Assembly: GCA_963779055.1 (NCBI GenBank)
Contig: CAVZWN010000001.1
Location: forward strand, 310,001 to 374,000
Direction of reading: 5' to 3'
DNA length: 64,000 nt
DNA from: Sulfurimicrobium sp963779055
Lineage (GTDB): Bacteria; Pseudomonadota; Gammaproteobacteria; Burkholderiales; Sulfuricellaceae
Shown: positions 1 to 10,599 of the stretch, piece after piece
How the letters are laid out: each line of letters begins with the position of its first letter
Position numbering within the stretch: the stretch's first letter is position 1
The notes under the pieces: generated by a model
Database searches by the model: none
What the model was told of the DNA's origin: nothing
The model's input: the letters and a program-made list of their open reading frames with translations, nothing else
Position numbers and translations under genes: made by a program

Positions 1-1809
1 ACCGATATAGTTGACCACCTCGCCCGCGTCATTCCGGATGGCGCTGATATGGAGCCATTCGGGATAGATTTCCCCATTCTTGCGCCGGTCATATATCTCG
101 CCACTCCACTGACCTGATTCCAGAAGCGTTGCCCACATCTGTTGATAAAACGCTTTGCTTTGCTGGCCTGATCCGAGAATCCTGGGGTTGGCACCGATGA
201 CTTCCTGTGCCGGGTATCCGGTGATGGCGGTGAAGGCCCTGTTGACCGAAATGATGCGTTTGTCCTGATCGGTGATCATAATGCCTTCGCCGCTGTTTTC
301 GAATACCTGGGCGGCAAGACGCAACTGGTCTTCAGTGCGTTTGCGCTCAGTGATGTCATCGCAGATCACCAGCAAATGTGAGGGATTGCCTGCAGCATCG
401 AACAAAGGCAGTTTGCGGGTGTGAAGGTAAATCGTGGCATCACCGGAAGTGCTGGCTTCGACCGGAATTTCCATGATTTTCCCGTCCCGCATGACTTGCT
501 CGTCAAGGGTTTGACAGAGCTCAGCCTGTTCCCGGGGCCAGTTTTCATAGGCGGTTTTTCCGATCACGCGCTCCCGCGGCAAGCTGAAAATGGTTTCCGA
601 GGCTTTGTTCCAATGGATGATGCGGAATTTGTCCCTGGGGTTTTTGATAAAGATCGAAATGGGGATGTTTTCCACAATATTGTTTAGCAGGCTTTCATTT
701 TCCTTCAGCGCCTGCATGGCTTGCTTCATTTTTTTCATTGACTTGGCGCGTGCGTCCGCCATTTTTCGGGTGGCAATCAGTGCCCAGGTCAGCAACGCCA
801 GCAGCAGGCTGACCAATACGCCGAAAATTAGCAGTGTCCAGGGCCGCTGATGATCGAGGGCGGCATCAAAAGAGGGAAGAGAAGAAAGCTGCAGAGACCA
901 GACGCGGCCGCCAATGGAGACGTTTCTGTGAGCAAGAAAAATGCCTCTATGGCCGTTGCTGAGGGTTTGCTGGTGCGCCCGGTCACTGTCGTACAACTGG
1001 GTTTCCAGGGAGATTTTGCTGCCATCGAAAATATGCAGGTCCACTACGGACTGGCTATCGCCGAGAATGCCTTCCATCAGATCGTAAGTGCGAAAAACCG
1101 CGACAATGTAACCTGAAAGGGCGGCGCGGCGCTGCTCGATGGATGTGGCAGGCTGGCCATGCCGATAAACAGGAAGGACCATAATAAAGCCAGGCTGTTG
1201 CTGCTGGTTGTTTCCATCGAGTATCAGGGGGATTTTTGCGCTTGCCGTAACCTCTCCCGTATCACGTGCGATTTCCAGGGCGGCGCGGCGATTTGATTCT
1301 GCATAGGCATCGTACCCGAACGCTTTGAGATTCATCCCGGAAAAGGGCTCGGTGAATACCAGCGGGGCGTATTCGTGGCGTTTTCCCTCGGGATGAATGG
1401 CGTAATCGGGGAAACCTTCCGCGCGTATGGAACTTTCGTGCGCCATCCGGTCCTGCCCGCTGACAATCTGGTGGTAGCCCAGAGCCTGAAGCCCGGGGTA
1501 GTTCTTGTGCAGGTCCAGTTTCTGAATGTATGTACGCCATTCTCCCCGTTCGACCGAGACCGAGGCATCGAACAGGCCCGCCCCGCCGCGCATCACCTGG
1601 GTGTAGGCGTCCATGCGCAGTTCAATGGCATTTTTGACTTCATCGGCCCGGATTTCAAAAATCTGCTGGCTGTTGGCGATTTCGTCCTGTTTGGCCTCGT
1701 TCCAGCTCCAGTGTGTCAATGCCAGGGACAGCAGGAGGACCGTCAAGGCCGCCAGGACTTCTTTCTGTGCCAGAGCTTTAGAGAAGGATTTTGGTGTCGC
1801 AGAGTTCAT
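1..1809 (-). CDS. CHASE-PAS-PAS membrane sensor protein, C-terminus cut by window edge
   Basis: Open reading frame of 603 codons read from an ATG at 1809 leftward with no stop before base 1, so the C-terminal output domain is missing. It opens with a membrane segment (about residues 17-32), then a periplasmic CHASE sensory domain (about 70-260, with the family-like stretch EPFSGMNLKAFGYDAYAES), a second membrane helix (about 325-347) and two PAS domains (about 375-480 and 505-603). The first ends in the PAC-like DDITERKRTEDQL and the second in ISAIRNDAGEVVNYIG. This architecture belongs to signal-transduction proteins ending in a GGDEF/EAL or histidine kinase module; which one cannot be told here. 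It is divergent from the glycine-zipper gene. The membrane-sensor role is secure; the ligand and output are unknown. Confidence 0.85.
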   Translation of the reverse strand, partial: MNSATPKSFSKALAQKEVLAALTVLLLSLALTHWSWNEAKQDEIANSQQIFEIRADEVKNAIELRMDAYTQVMRGGAGLFDASVSVERGEWRTYIQKLDLHKNYPGLQALGYHQIVSGQDRMAHESSIRAEGFPDYAIHPEGKRHEYAPLVFTEPFSGMNLKAFGYDAYAESNRRAALEIARDTGEVTASAKIPLILDGNNQQQQPGFIMVLPVYRHGQPATSIEQRRAALSGYIVAVFRTYDLMEGILGDSQSVVDLHIFDGSKISLETQLYDSDRAHQQTLSNGHRGIFLAHRNVSIGGRVWSLQLSSLPSFDAALDHQRPWTLLIFGVLVSLLLALLTWALIATRKMADARAKSMKKMKQAMQALKENESLLNNIVENIPISIFIKNPRDKFRIIHWNKASETIFSLPRERVIGKTAYENWPREQAELCQTLDEQVMRDGKIMEIPVEASTSGDATIYLHTRKLPLFDAAGNPSHLLVICDDITERKRTEDQLRLAAQVFENSGEGIMITDQDKRIISVNRAFTAITGYPAQEVIGANPRILGSGQQSKAFYQQMWATLLESGQWSGEIYDRRKNGEIYPEWLHISAIRNDAGEVVNYIG

Positions 1810-1992
1810 GCTATGAAACTCGATTGACCCGGAGATATTCAAGTATAACCAATTATCAGTGAGCAAACAGCGCTATGAAACGCGCTGGATGTTATTGTTC
1901 CCGGCTTTCATGAATTAACCGTAATTCAGCGCCAGCCCCGAGTGGTTATATAGTGCAGAATATTTTTGGTGGTTTTTAGAAAGGATTGCGAT

Positions 1993-2340
1993 ATGAAACC
2001 GATGTTTTTAAAGTTGAGCGCATTTGCTTTGCTGAGCGCTTTGGCAATGCCGTCATGGGCAGGAAGTATTGATGGGGATGCGGTGATTGGCGGTGCGCTG
2101 GGTGGCGGTGCAGGCGCTGCGGTCGGTTCGGCTATTGGCGGACGCGATGGCGCGATTATCGGCGGTGCGGTTGGGGGTGCGGCAGGCACAGCGCTGATGG
2201 CGAATGACAGGCGCCCAGCCAGAGTGGTCAGGCAACGGGAGGTGGTTTATATGGATGGCCATCGTGATAATGGCAAGCACCGCGGGCACTCCAAGAACAG
2301 GCATAAAAACAGAAATGGTCATGGCCATGACTATGATTGA
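1993..2340 (+). CDS. Secreted glycine-zipper protein
   Basis: Small protein of 115 residues. An in-frame ATG exists at 1966, but the start at 1993 is preferred: it follows an AAGGA ribosome site (1981-1985) and begins directly with a classic signal peptide (MKPMFLKLSAFALLSALAMP, cleavage near SWA-GS). The mature part holds a run of GxxxG-type repeats (GGALGGGAGAAVGSAIGG, then GGAVGGAAG), a glycine zipper that normally packs as paired membrane helices in outer-membrane proteins. It ends in a basic His/Lys/Asn-rich tail. Such proteins are common in proteobacterial envelopes and mostly uncharacterised. It is monocistronic, with a strong hairpin terminator right after it. Confidence 0.8.
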   Translation: MKPMFLKLSAFALLSALAMPSWAGSIDGDAVIGGALGGGAGAAVGSAIGGRDGAIIGGAVGGAAGTALMANDRRPARVVRQREVVYMDGHRDNGKHRGHSKNRHKNRNGHGHDYD

Positions 2341-2354
2341 ACAGTCGTGAGCAG

Positions 2355-2390
2355 CAATAAAAAAGGCGCCAAGTGGCGCCTTTTTTATTG
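2355..2390. terminator. Bidirectional intrinsic terminator between glycine-zipper gene and rhlE
   Basis: Perfect inverted repeat with a 16-base arm whose core is GGCGCC, loop AAGT, flanked by A6 on one side and T6 on the other. It therefore ends in a T-tract on both strands. It lies 14 bases after the plus-strand stop and 12 bases beyond the minus-strand rhlE stop, so it can serve both convergent genes. Confidence 0.9.
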
Positions 2391-2402
2391 CTGAAGCAGG
2401 GC

Positions 2403-3713
<1,311 letters not shown>

Positions 3714-4067
3714 GGAATTTCCTTAAATTTAAATTCGCGCGTGACACTTCATTTCCTCTAACCTGCAAACAGCAGGAAGTAAGCGTGAAGACAAAACGCA
3801 ATTAAAAATGGCGCACAGGCAGGGAACAGCAAGACTTGCCGGAAATTCCGGGGAATATCTGCATAACACCGCGCGGCGCAAAAACATCGTCGCTAACCGG
3901 GGTGAAATCGCATTTTTCAGGAATGTCTGAAAAAGAGGGGGCCAGAGATCGATGAACTCAATGGACGGAATCTATCCGACCAAGCCGACGCATTATACGG
4001 GTATTTTAGAAAATTACCAGATGGTTATGCTAAAATGCTCAGCTTTTTACCGCACCGGAAATTTTTC
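3714..4067. other. Intergenic region between divergent rhlE and typA
   Basis: About 350 bases with no convincing gene. It must hold the rhlE promoter (minus) and the typA promoter (plus). A small hairpin, CCTGC-AAACA-GCAGG, lies at 3762-3776 in what would be the rhlE leader. An extended -10-like element precedes typA. Short open frames here match nothing I recognise. Confidence 0.5.
4028..4036 (+). promoter_or_regulatory. Possible extended -10 promoter element for typA
   Basis: TGCTAAAAT fits the extended -10 pattern TGnTAnnnT and sits about 30 bases before the typA start. No good -35 hexamer is visible 17 bases upstream, which is tolerated by extended -10 promoters. This is a sequence-pattern guess only. 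Confidence 0.3.
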
Positions 4068-5886
4068 ATGTCACGCGCCCTCCGTAATATCGCCATTATC
4101 GCCCACGTTGACCACGGCAAAACCACCCTTGTCGACAAACTGCTGCAGCAGGCCGGCACCTTCGCCGCGCACCAGCAGGTTACCGAACGGGTGATGGACA
4201 GCAACGATCTGGAAAAAGAGCGTGGCATCACCATTCTGGCCAAGAACACTTCGATCGAGTATGAAGGCCATCACATCAATATCGTGGACACTCCGGGACA
4301 CGCCGATTTCGGTGGCGAGGTGGAGCGCGTGCTGTCCATGGTGGATGGCGTGTTGCTGCTGGTGGATGCGGTAGAAGGCCCGATGCCGCAAACCCGTTTC
4401 GTGACCAAGAAGGCTTTGGCGCTTGGCCTCAAGCCCATCGTGGTGGTGAACAAGATCGACCGCCCCGGCTCACGTCCGGACTGGGTAGTGAACCAGACTT
4501 TCGATCTGTTCGACAAGCTGGGCGCGACCGAAGAGCAACTGGATTTCCCCGTGGTCTATGCCTCGGCACTGAACGGGTTTGCCTGCGCTGGATTACAAGA
4601 CGCCAAGCGACAATATGCGCGTTCTGTTCGAGGCTGTTCTCAAGCACGTTCCCTCACCCGGAAGGTGATCCTGAGCAGCCGCTGCAATTGCAGATTTCCG
4701 CGCTGGACTATTCCAGCTATGTCGGTCGCATCGGCATCGGCCGTGTTGCCCGTGGCAGACTGAAGCCAGGTCAGGAAGTGCTGGTGATGCGCGGCCCCGG
4801 AAGACAAGGGCGTGCGTGCAAAAGTAAACCAGGTTCTGGGTTTCAGCGGTTTGAGCCGGGTGCAGACTGGAAGAGGCGCAGGCTGGCGATATCGTCGTGA
4901 TCAACGGGATCGACGAGATCGGTATCGGTGTCACCCTGACTGCAATCGACGCTCCCGAAGCGTTGCCGATGCTGACGGTAGACGAACCTACCCTGACCAT
5001 GAATTTCCAGGTCAATAACTCCCCGCTGGCTGGACAGGAAGGTAAGTTCGTTACCAGCCGCCAGATTCGCGAGCGCCTGAACAAGGAATTGCTCACCAAC
5101 GTCGCACTGCGTGTCAGTGAAACCGGTGATGCCGACGTATTTGAAGTGGCCGGGCGTGGCGAGTTGCATCTCACGATTCTGCTCGAAACCATGCGCCGTG
5201 AAGGTTTTGAGCTGTCAGTGTCGCGCCCGCGCGTGCTGATCAAGGAAATCGATGGCGAGAAATGCGAGCCATTCGAAATGTTGACTGCCGATGTGGAAGA
5301 TGCGAACCAGGGTGCGGTCATGGAAGAGCTTGGCCGCCGTCGTGGCGACTTGCAGGACATGTTGCCCGATGGTCAGGGGCGCGTGCGCCTCGATTATCGC
5401 ATCCCGGCTCGCGGGCTGATCGGTTTCCAGTCCGAATTCATGACCCTGACACGCGGTACCGGTGTGATGAGCCACGTATTCGACGAATATGCGCCGATGA
5501 AGGCGGACATCCCTTCTCGTCACAACGGCGTGCTGATCTCGCAGGACAACGGCGAAGCCGTAGCCTATGCGTTGTGGAAACTGGAAGATCGCGGCCGGAT
5601 GTTCGTTTCCCCCGGCGACAAGCTGTATGAAGGCATGATCATCGGCATTCATAGCCGCGATAACGACCTGGTGGTGAACCCGATCAAGGGCAAGCAGCTC
5701 ACCAACGTACGTTCTTCCGGCACCGACGAAGCGGTGCGCCTGACCCCGCCGGTGCAACTGACGCTGGAATCCGCAGTTGAATTCATTGCCGACGACGAAC
5801 TGGTCGAACTCACACCCAAGTCGATCCGCCTGCGCAAACGCTTCCTGACGGAAAACGAACGCAAGCGCAACGCACGCGGTCTGTGA
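4068..5886 (+). CDS. typA: Ribosome-associated GTPase TypA/BipA, reading frame broken by four +1 shifts
   Basis: Translational GTPase that binds ribosomes and helps assembly and stress adaptation. The N-terminal G domain is intact: AHVDHGKTTLVDKL (G1), DTPGHADFGGEV (G3), NKIDRPGSRP (G4). The C-terminal two thirds (EF-G-like domains and the BipA-specific end) are intact from about 4871 in another frame. Between them, four single extra bases are inferred: G near 4585/4587, G at 4660/4661, G at 4799/4800 and G at 4869/4870. Removing them gives one continuous 604-residue protein, the usual BipA length, with family sequence such as SDNMRVLFEAVLKHVPSPEG restored. As written the gene would be non-functional; sequencing error is the likelier reading. 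Confidence 0.88.
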
Positions 5887-5969
5887 GTTTCAGAGCAGGC
5901 TTATGCGCCTCTGGCGCGTTAGCCGGAACTAAAACGAACGCAAGCGCAACGCGCGCGGTCTGTGAGTTT
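5852..5969 (+). repeat. Near-perfect direct repeat of the typA 3' end
   Basis: The 39 bases 5852-5890, covering the last typA codons, the stop and TTT, recur at 5931-5969 with one mismatch (38/39), offset by 79 bases. The second copy lies outside any gene and reproduces the typA terminal codons plus stop. It looks like a small tandem duplication or a misassembly. Confidence 0.85.
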
Positions 5970-6075
5970 TTAAGCCATATGCATCAATGCGGCTTGATGG
6001 AGTGGCATGGGTCGTTATAAACTCCGCTGCTGGCGCGGGTTGTGTGTCGATTTCATGGTTTTGAAGGCGGAGTGA

Positions 6076-7950
6076 ATGAGCAGGAAGGCGGGTCATTTGA
6101 AAACGGTGCTGATTGCTGCGGGTTTGATTTCCTGCGCTGCTCCGCTATCGTCTTCAGCCCTGCTGCTGGGTGAGTTGAGGCTGCATTCCTATCTTGGGCA
6201 GCCCCTGCGCGCTTCCATTCCGCTTAAGGCCGAACCGGATGAAGAGCTGGATAGCCGCTGCTTTTCCCTTGTGCGGCCAGAGACCAGGGGGGATTCTGCT
6301 TCCTACCTGACCCAGGCGCGCCTGGATGTTGTCGAGGCAAGCGGACAATTCCAGTTAAAAATCCATTCGTTGCAGCCCGTCAGTGAGCCATTCCTGCGTT
6401 TGCGGGTGCAAGAGAGTTGCGGTCAGGGACATCTGAGCCGGGAATATACCCTGCTGATTGATCCGGTCGAGTATACGCAGATACGCCCTCCGGCGATCAA
6501 GAAGGCAGCACCTGCCGAGCCCCGGGTTTCGAATCCGCAGAACCGGTATGTATGGGATGTTCGTCCGGGCGAGACACTGCGCTCTATCTCCGCCAGCCTT
6601 TATCCTCGCCAGTCAGGCAGGCAGCGCAGCCTGCTGCGCGCCATCCGCAATGCCAATCCGGAATTGCATGATACTCCCGCAGATCAGCCATTGCCGGAGG
6701 GGGGGGCGATACACGTTCCCGAGTTACGGCGAATCGCACCAGGGACTTCTGCGGCTGAGACCCGTCCGCCGAGTCGTCCCCGCCGGGCGGCAAAAAAGCC
6801 CGTTGCAGAAAGAATCGAACAGGCGAAGCCGCCTCTGCCAGTGATACAAGAGGGCGGTTTTCACCTCAAGCTTTCTACCTCGGATCTTGATTTGTCCCTG
6901 GTCGGGAAAATGACCGAAGCGCAGCGCCAGCAGTTACGTGAAAAGCAGTTGCTGCTGGATGCCGATGATCAGGTGGCGAATGCCCTGAGCATGAAAAACC
7001 GCATCATGCAGCTTGAAGAGCAGATTGACAGCATGCAGAAAGCGCTGGAGGAAACCAACCGGCGCTTGTCATTAAGCGAGAATCTGGCCTCGCCTCCCGT
7101 GCAGAAAGCCGTGCTGCCTTCCCCTGATGCAAGTGCTAGCTGGGTGAACTGGCTGGACAACCCCTCTTTCCGTGGTATGGCAGGAGGAGGCTTGATTCTG
7201 GCGCTGCTGGTCTCAGGCTGGTGGCGCTGGCGCAGGCGCCAGGCCGAGGTTCAGCTCGAGTCGGAGCTGAATCATGAATTCGCAGAAAGCGAAGTGCCGC
7301 ACTACGAGCCATTCGTGCCGCTCCGGCCCGAACCGCTCCGGGAGAGCGATGCCAAACCTGTAGTTGCCGCCCAGGATGACGATTTTCTTTCGAGTGCCAC
7401 GAGTATTTTCGACAATGAGAGCGAATCCGTTACCTTTACCGAAGCCGAATCGGTGCTGGACGAGGCCGACCTTTACCTGGCCTATGGCTGGGCTAATCGT
7501 GCTATCGAGTTGCTGCTGGGGTATCTGGAGAAACACCCCGATGACGTTCATTTGTGGAAAAAACTGTTCGAAATTTACAACGCTCAAGGCATGAAGCAGG
7601 AGTTCGAACAGCTTGCCTTGCGTTGCCAGTCGATCATGGATGACAGCGGTTTGTGGGTGCTGGTGCAGAAAATGGGCAGGCAGCTTGATGCAGAGAATCC
7701 GCTTTATCTTTCAAGTCCGGAAGAGATTGATGCTGCCGTGCGGGAAACTGCTGCGGAAATTCCGGATGAGCAGGAGGAAGTGCCTACGCTGGACACGCCG
7801 CTCGATTTTGTTCTTGATCGCGATCAGCCATCAGAACCTGCCGGGGATAAGGAGGCGAAACATCTGGAACTTGATCCGCTGTTCCCCGATCTGTCTGAAA
7901 ATACCCGGCCACTTCCCGGAAACGGGGAGGGTGACAAATCGCCCGGCTAA
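6076..7950 (+). CDS. FimV/HubP-family polar and pilus-associated protein
   Basis: 624 residues. The order of parts matches FimV: a signal peptide; the FimV N-terminal domain (LGELRLHSYLGQPLRASIPL); a LysM-like peptidoglycan-binding segment around residues 158-215 (WDVRPGETLRSI ... AIRNANPEL); a coiled coil (about 300-335); one membrane helix (about 370-386, followed by WRWRRR); and an acidic cytoplasmic part with the conserved FimV C-terminal/TPR-like module (EADLYLAYGWANRAIELLL). FimV-type proteins organise the cell pole, type IV pili and twitching. It is shorter than Pseudomonas FimV (about 900 residues), mainly in the acidic region. A second, smaller FimV-domain gene lies at 55.5 kb. Confidence 0.85.
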   Translation: MSRKAGHLKTVLIAAGLISCAAPLSSSALLLGELRLHSYLGQPLRASIPLKAEPDEELDSRCFSLVRPETRGDSASYLTQARLDVVEASGQFQLKIHSLQPVSEPFLRLRVQESCGQGHLSREYTLLIDPVEYTQIRPPAIKKAAPAEPRVSNPQNRYVWDVRPGETLRSISASLYPRQSGRQRSLLRAIRNANPELHDTPADQPLPEGGAIHVPELRRIAPGTSAAETRPPSRPRRAAKKPVAERIEQAKPPLPVIQEGGFHLKLSTSDLDLSLVGKMTEAQRQQLREKQLLLDADDQVANALSMKNRIMQLEEQIDSMQKALEETNRRLSLSENLASPPVQKAVLPSPDASASWVNWLDNPSFRGMAGGGLILALLVSGWWRWRRRQAEVQLESELNHEFAESEVPHYEPFVPLRPEPLRESDAKPVVAAQDDDFLSSATSIFDNESESVTFTEAESVLDEADLYLAYGWANRAIELLLGYLEKHPDDVHLWKKLFEIYNAQGMKQEFEQLALRCQSIMDDSGLWVLVQKMGRQLDAENPLYLSSPEEIDAAVRETAAEIPDEQEEVPTLDTPLDFVLDRDQPSEPAGDKEAKHLELDPLFPDLSENTRPLPGNGEGDKSPG

Positions 7951-7977
7951 GTCAGGGTAGTATCAGCAGGCGCCGGA

Positions 7978-8964
7978 TCAGCCGCCGGTAGATGACATGA
8001 AGCGAATGATCTTGCCCGGCTCCTCGCGGAATTCGTGACGTTCCGGTTTGAGGGAAATGGCCTGGCGAATCGCGTCTTCCAGCCCCTGGTCGGAAATGCC
8101 GCTGCGCAACAGTGGCCTGAACTCGAATTTGTCATCCTGACCCAGACAGGTGTAGAGCGTTCCATCCACAGCCAGGCGCACACGGTTGCAGGTTTCGCAG
8201 AAATGCTGGGAAATCGGTGTGATGAAGCCCACGCTGAATTTGCCGTCGGCGGATTTCAGGTAACGCGCGGGTCCGCCGCCCGGAATGACCCCCTCGAGCA
8301 GTCCGAAGCGTTCCCGCAGCCGCTGTTTGACTGGTTGCAGGTCGAGGAATTGCGCCTCGCGGCCAGTGCTGCCGACCGGCATGGCTTCGATGAAGCGCAG
8401 GACGAAGCTGTGTTCAATGCAGAAAGCCACCATGGCGTCGATTTCGTCGTCGTTGACGCCTTGCAAAGCCACCATGTTGATTTTGATCGGCGTCAGTCCG
8501 GCTTCCTTGGCCGCCATCAGGCCAGCGAGAATTTTGTGCAGGCAGTCGCGTCCGGTGATCTTCTCGATCCGTTCGCGCTGCAGCGAGTCGAGGCTGACAT
8601 TGATGCGTGAAATACCGCTTTCGCGCAGCGCCTGAGCGTGTTTTTCGAGGTGGGTGGCATTGGTGCTGAGCGACAGATCTTCAATGCCGGGCAGGGCCGA
8701 CAGACGCCCGGCCAGGCCGGTCAGGTCGCGCCGCAGCAGGGGTTCGCCGCCGGTGAGACGCAGGCGTTTCACTCCCAGGCGGGCAAAAGCGCCGATCAGG
8801 CGTTCAATTTCGTCGAAAGTGAGCCAGTTTTCCGGTTCTTCATAGCCTTTGAAATCTTCCGGCATGCAGTAGGCGCAGCGCAGGTCGCACCGGTCGGTTA
8901 CGGACAGGCGCAGATATTCGATCGGCCGCTGGAAGTTGTCGGTAAGAAGCGTGTGGTCGGTCAT
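7978..8964 (-). CDS. moaA: GTP 3',8-cyclase MoaA (molybdenum cofactor synthesis)
   Basis: 328-residue radical SAM enzyme that converts GTP to (8S)-3',8-cyclo-7,8-dihydroguanosine 5'-triphosphate, the first step of molybdopterin synthesis. The SAM [4Fe-4S] motif is CDLRCAYC (C-x3-C-x2-C); TGGEPLLRRD is the GGEP motif. The second cluster motif, FCETCNRVRL with a later Cys in YTCLG, is present, as is the conserved C-terminal Gly-Gly. Standard length. It fits the NarG molybdoenzyme encoded 15 kb away. It is convergent with the FimV-like gene. Confidence 0.96.
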   Translation of the reverse strand: MTDHTLLTDNFQRPIEYLRLSVTDRCDLRCAYCMPEDFKGYEEPENWLTFDEIERLIGAFARLGVKRLRLTGGEPLLRRDLTGLAGRLSALPGIEDLSLSTNATHLEKHAQALRESGISRINVSLDSLQRERIEKITGRDCLHKILAGLMAAKEAGLTPIKINMVALQGVNDDEIDAMVAFCIEHSFVLRFIEAMPVGSTGREAQFLDLQPVKQRLRERFGLLEGVIPGGGPARYLKSADGKFSVGFITPISQHFCETCNRVRLAVDGTLYTCLGQDDKFEFRPLLRSGISDQGLEDAIRQAISLKPERHEFREEPGKIIRFMSSTGG

Positions 8965-9019
8965 GGCGAAGCCGCCGGAAGTTAAGGGTTGACCCGACTA
9001 TAGCGCAGCAACCCGGCGA

Positions 9020-10495
9020 TTACAATTTGCCGGAATGACTAGCCAATAAGGCTATTCCCCAGCCTACGCCGAAGCCGGTGACATCCGATGCAACTGCCCC
9101 CAGCCCGCCCTTGCAGCTGCTGGCGGACAGGTCCATGTGCAGCCACGGAGTGTCATTTTCGATGAAACGCAGCAGGAAGCGCGCCGCCAGAATGTGGTCG
9201 GCTTCGCCTTCCATGGTGCACTGCTTGATGTCGGCGATCTGGCTGTCGAGCCCTTCTTCATAGTCCGCATCGAGAGGAAAGGCGCTGACTCTTTCGCCCG
9301 TAGCCCTGCCTGCAGCCAGTGCGGCCTCGATCAGGTTTTCACGGTTGCCGAAGATACCGGAGTAGCGGGCCCCCAGCGCAGTCGCCATGCTCCCGGTCAG
9401 GGTGGCGAAATCAACCATGAAATCCGGTTTCTTGCGCGATGCCAGGGTGAGGGTGTCGGCCAGCACCATGCGGCCTTCCGCATCAGTATGGATGATCTCG
9501 ATGGTGGTGCCATTCAGGGCGGTGACCACGTCATTCTGTTTATAAGCTTTGGGGCTGATGTGGTTTTGCGCGATGGCTAGCCAGACATCGAGGTTGACGG
9601 GCAGATTCGCGCGGCTGGCCGAAAGCAGGATGCCCAGCGCCACCGCAGAACCGTTCATGTCCTCGTGCATGCCGTGCATGTAGCGCGCAGGCTTGAGGTT
9701 GTGGCCGCCGGTGTCGAAGCAGATGCCTTTGCCGACCAGTGCCGCTGTTTGCCTGGCATCAGGGTGACGGTGTGAAAGATGCACGATGGCTGCATCCTCT
9801 TCCTCGCTGCCCTGGGCTACGGCGACAAAGGCGCCCGCCCCCATTTTGCGCAGCTTTTTCAGGTCGAATTCTTCGCATTTCCAGTTTTCTTCTTTGGCCA
9901 GCTTCCGGATACGCTCACGGTATAGACCCGGTGTGAGTTCGTTGGCGGGAAGCATGGTCAGTTCGCGGCTCAGTGTATTGCCTGCGGCCTGCGCGCGTTG
10001 TGCCAGATAAGCGTTGTCCGATCTGTGCCCGTACAAGGTGATTTTCTGCAGGGCTTTGCGTTCATCCTTTTTTTTGCGTACCGGGAGCAGGGCGCTGTTG
10101 ACCAGGGCAGAATAGATAGCGCTTTCAGCTGCCAGCCGGCGCTGGTCGGCGCTTCCGCTGACTGCGATGGTGATGGACTGCGGCTGCTCGGCCATGAGCG
10201 CCTGGATGGATTTGCGCATGGCCGTCTGCTGTTCAAATGTGCTTTGCTGAGGGTCGAGCATCAGCCATGTCACCAGTGCGCCCTGATCAAGATCGCTGCT
10301 GAGCGGGGTTTTTTTCAGGTCATCCAGCTTCACGCCGCGCCGCTTCATGCGTGCCTGCAGGATATCAAGCAGGGGCAGGCCCTCAAGTTGAGCGAATTTT
10401 TTTGCAGCAGGCAGAATGATCAGCAGATGATCGTTGCTGCGGATTTCCTGTGCGTTGAAATCGGACTGTTTCTCAATAATTTTTGCTTGATTCAT
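9020..10495 (-). CDS. M17 (leucyl) aminopeptidase family protein, divergent subfamily
   Basis: Start at 10495 (491 residues, MNQAKIIEKQ) is preferred over an ATG at 10561 that adds 22 unlikely residues. The metal and catalytic residues of the M17 family can be placed: Lys and Asp in GKGICFDTGG, Lys in NLKP, Asp in HEDMNG, and Asp/Glu/Arg in HTDAEGR. The motifs differ from canonical PepA (GKGITFDSGG, MKYDMGG, NTDAEGR), so this belongs to a divergent M17 branch. It probably is a two-metal cytosolic aminopeptidase. A role in DNA binding, as known for E. coli PepA, should not be assumed. It is divergent from aceE. Confidence 0.85.
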   Translation of the reverse strand: MNQAKIIEKQSDFNAQEIRSNDHLLIILPAAKKFAQLEGLPLLDILQARMKRRGVKLDDLKKTPLSSDLDQGALVTWLMLDPQQSTFEQQTAMRKSIQALMAEQPQSITIAVSGSADQRRLAAESAIYSALVNSALLPVRKKKDERKALQKITLYGHRSDNAYLAQRAQAAGNTLSRELTMLPANELTPGLYRERIRKLAKEENWKCEEFDLKKLRKMGAGAFVAVAQGSEEEDAAIVHLSHRHPDARQTAALVGKGICFDTGGHNLKPARYMHGMHEDMNGSAVALGILLSASRANLPVNLDVWLAIAQNHISPKAYKQNDVVTALNGTTIEIIHTDAEGRMVLADTLTLASRKKPDFMVDFATLTGSMATALGARYSGIFGNRENLIEAALAAGRATGERVSAFPLDADYEEGLDSQIADIKQCTMEGEADHILAARFLLRFIENDTPWLHMDLSASSCKGGLGAVASDVTGFGVGWGIALLASHSGKL

Positions 10496-10599
10496 GGTGC
10501 TGTTTCCCGGACAGTGGCGTGTATTCTTGCCTTGACCAAAGAGGGCAAGATAAGGAATCATAACAGGTTTGAATAAATGTCTACTCAGGAGCGATCATA

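Noticed and set aside
10516..10561. ATG at 10561 as the start of the M17 peptidase
   Set aside because: Adds 22 residues with no family likeness and overlaps the region expected to hold the divergent promoters.
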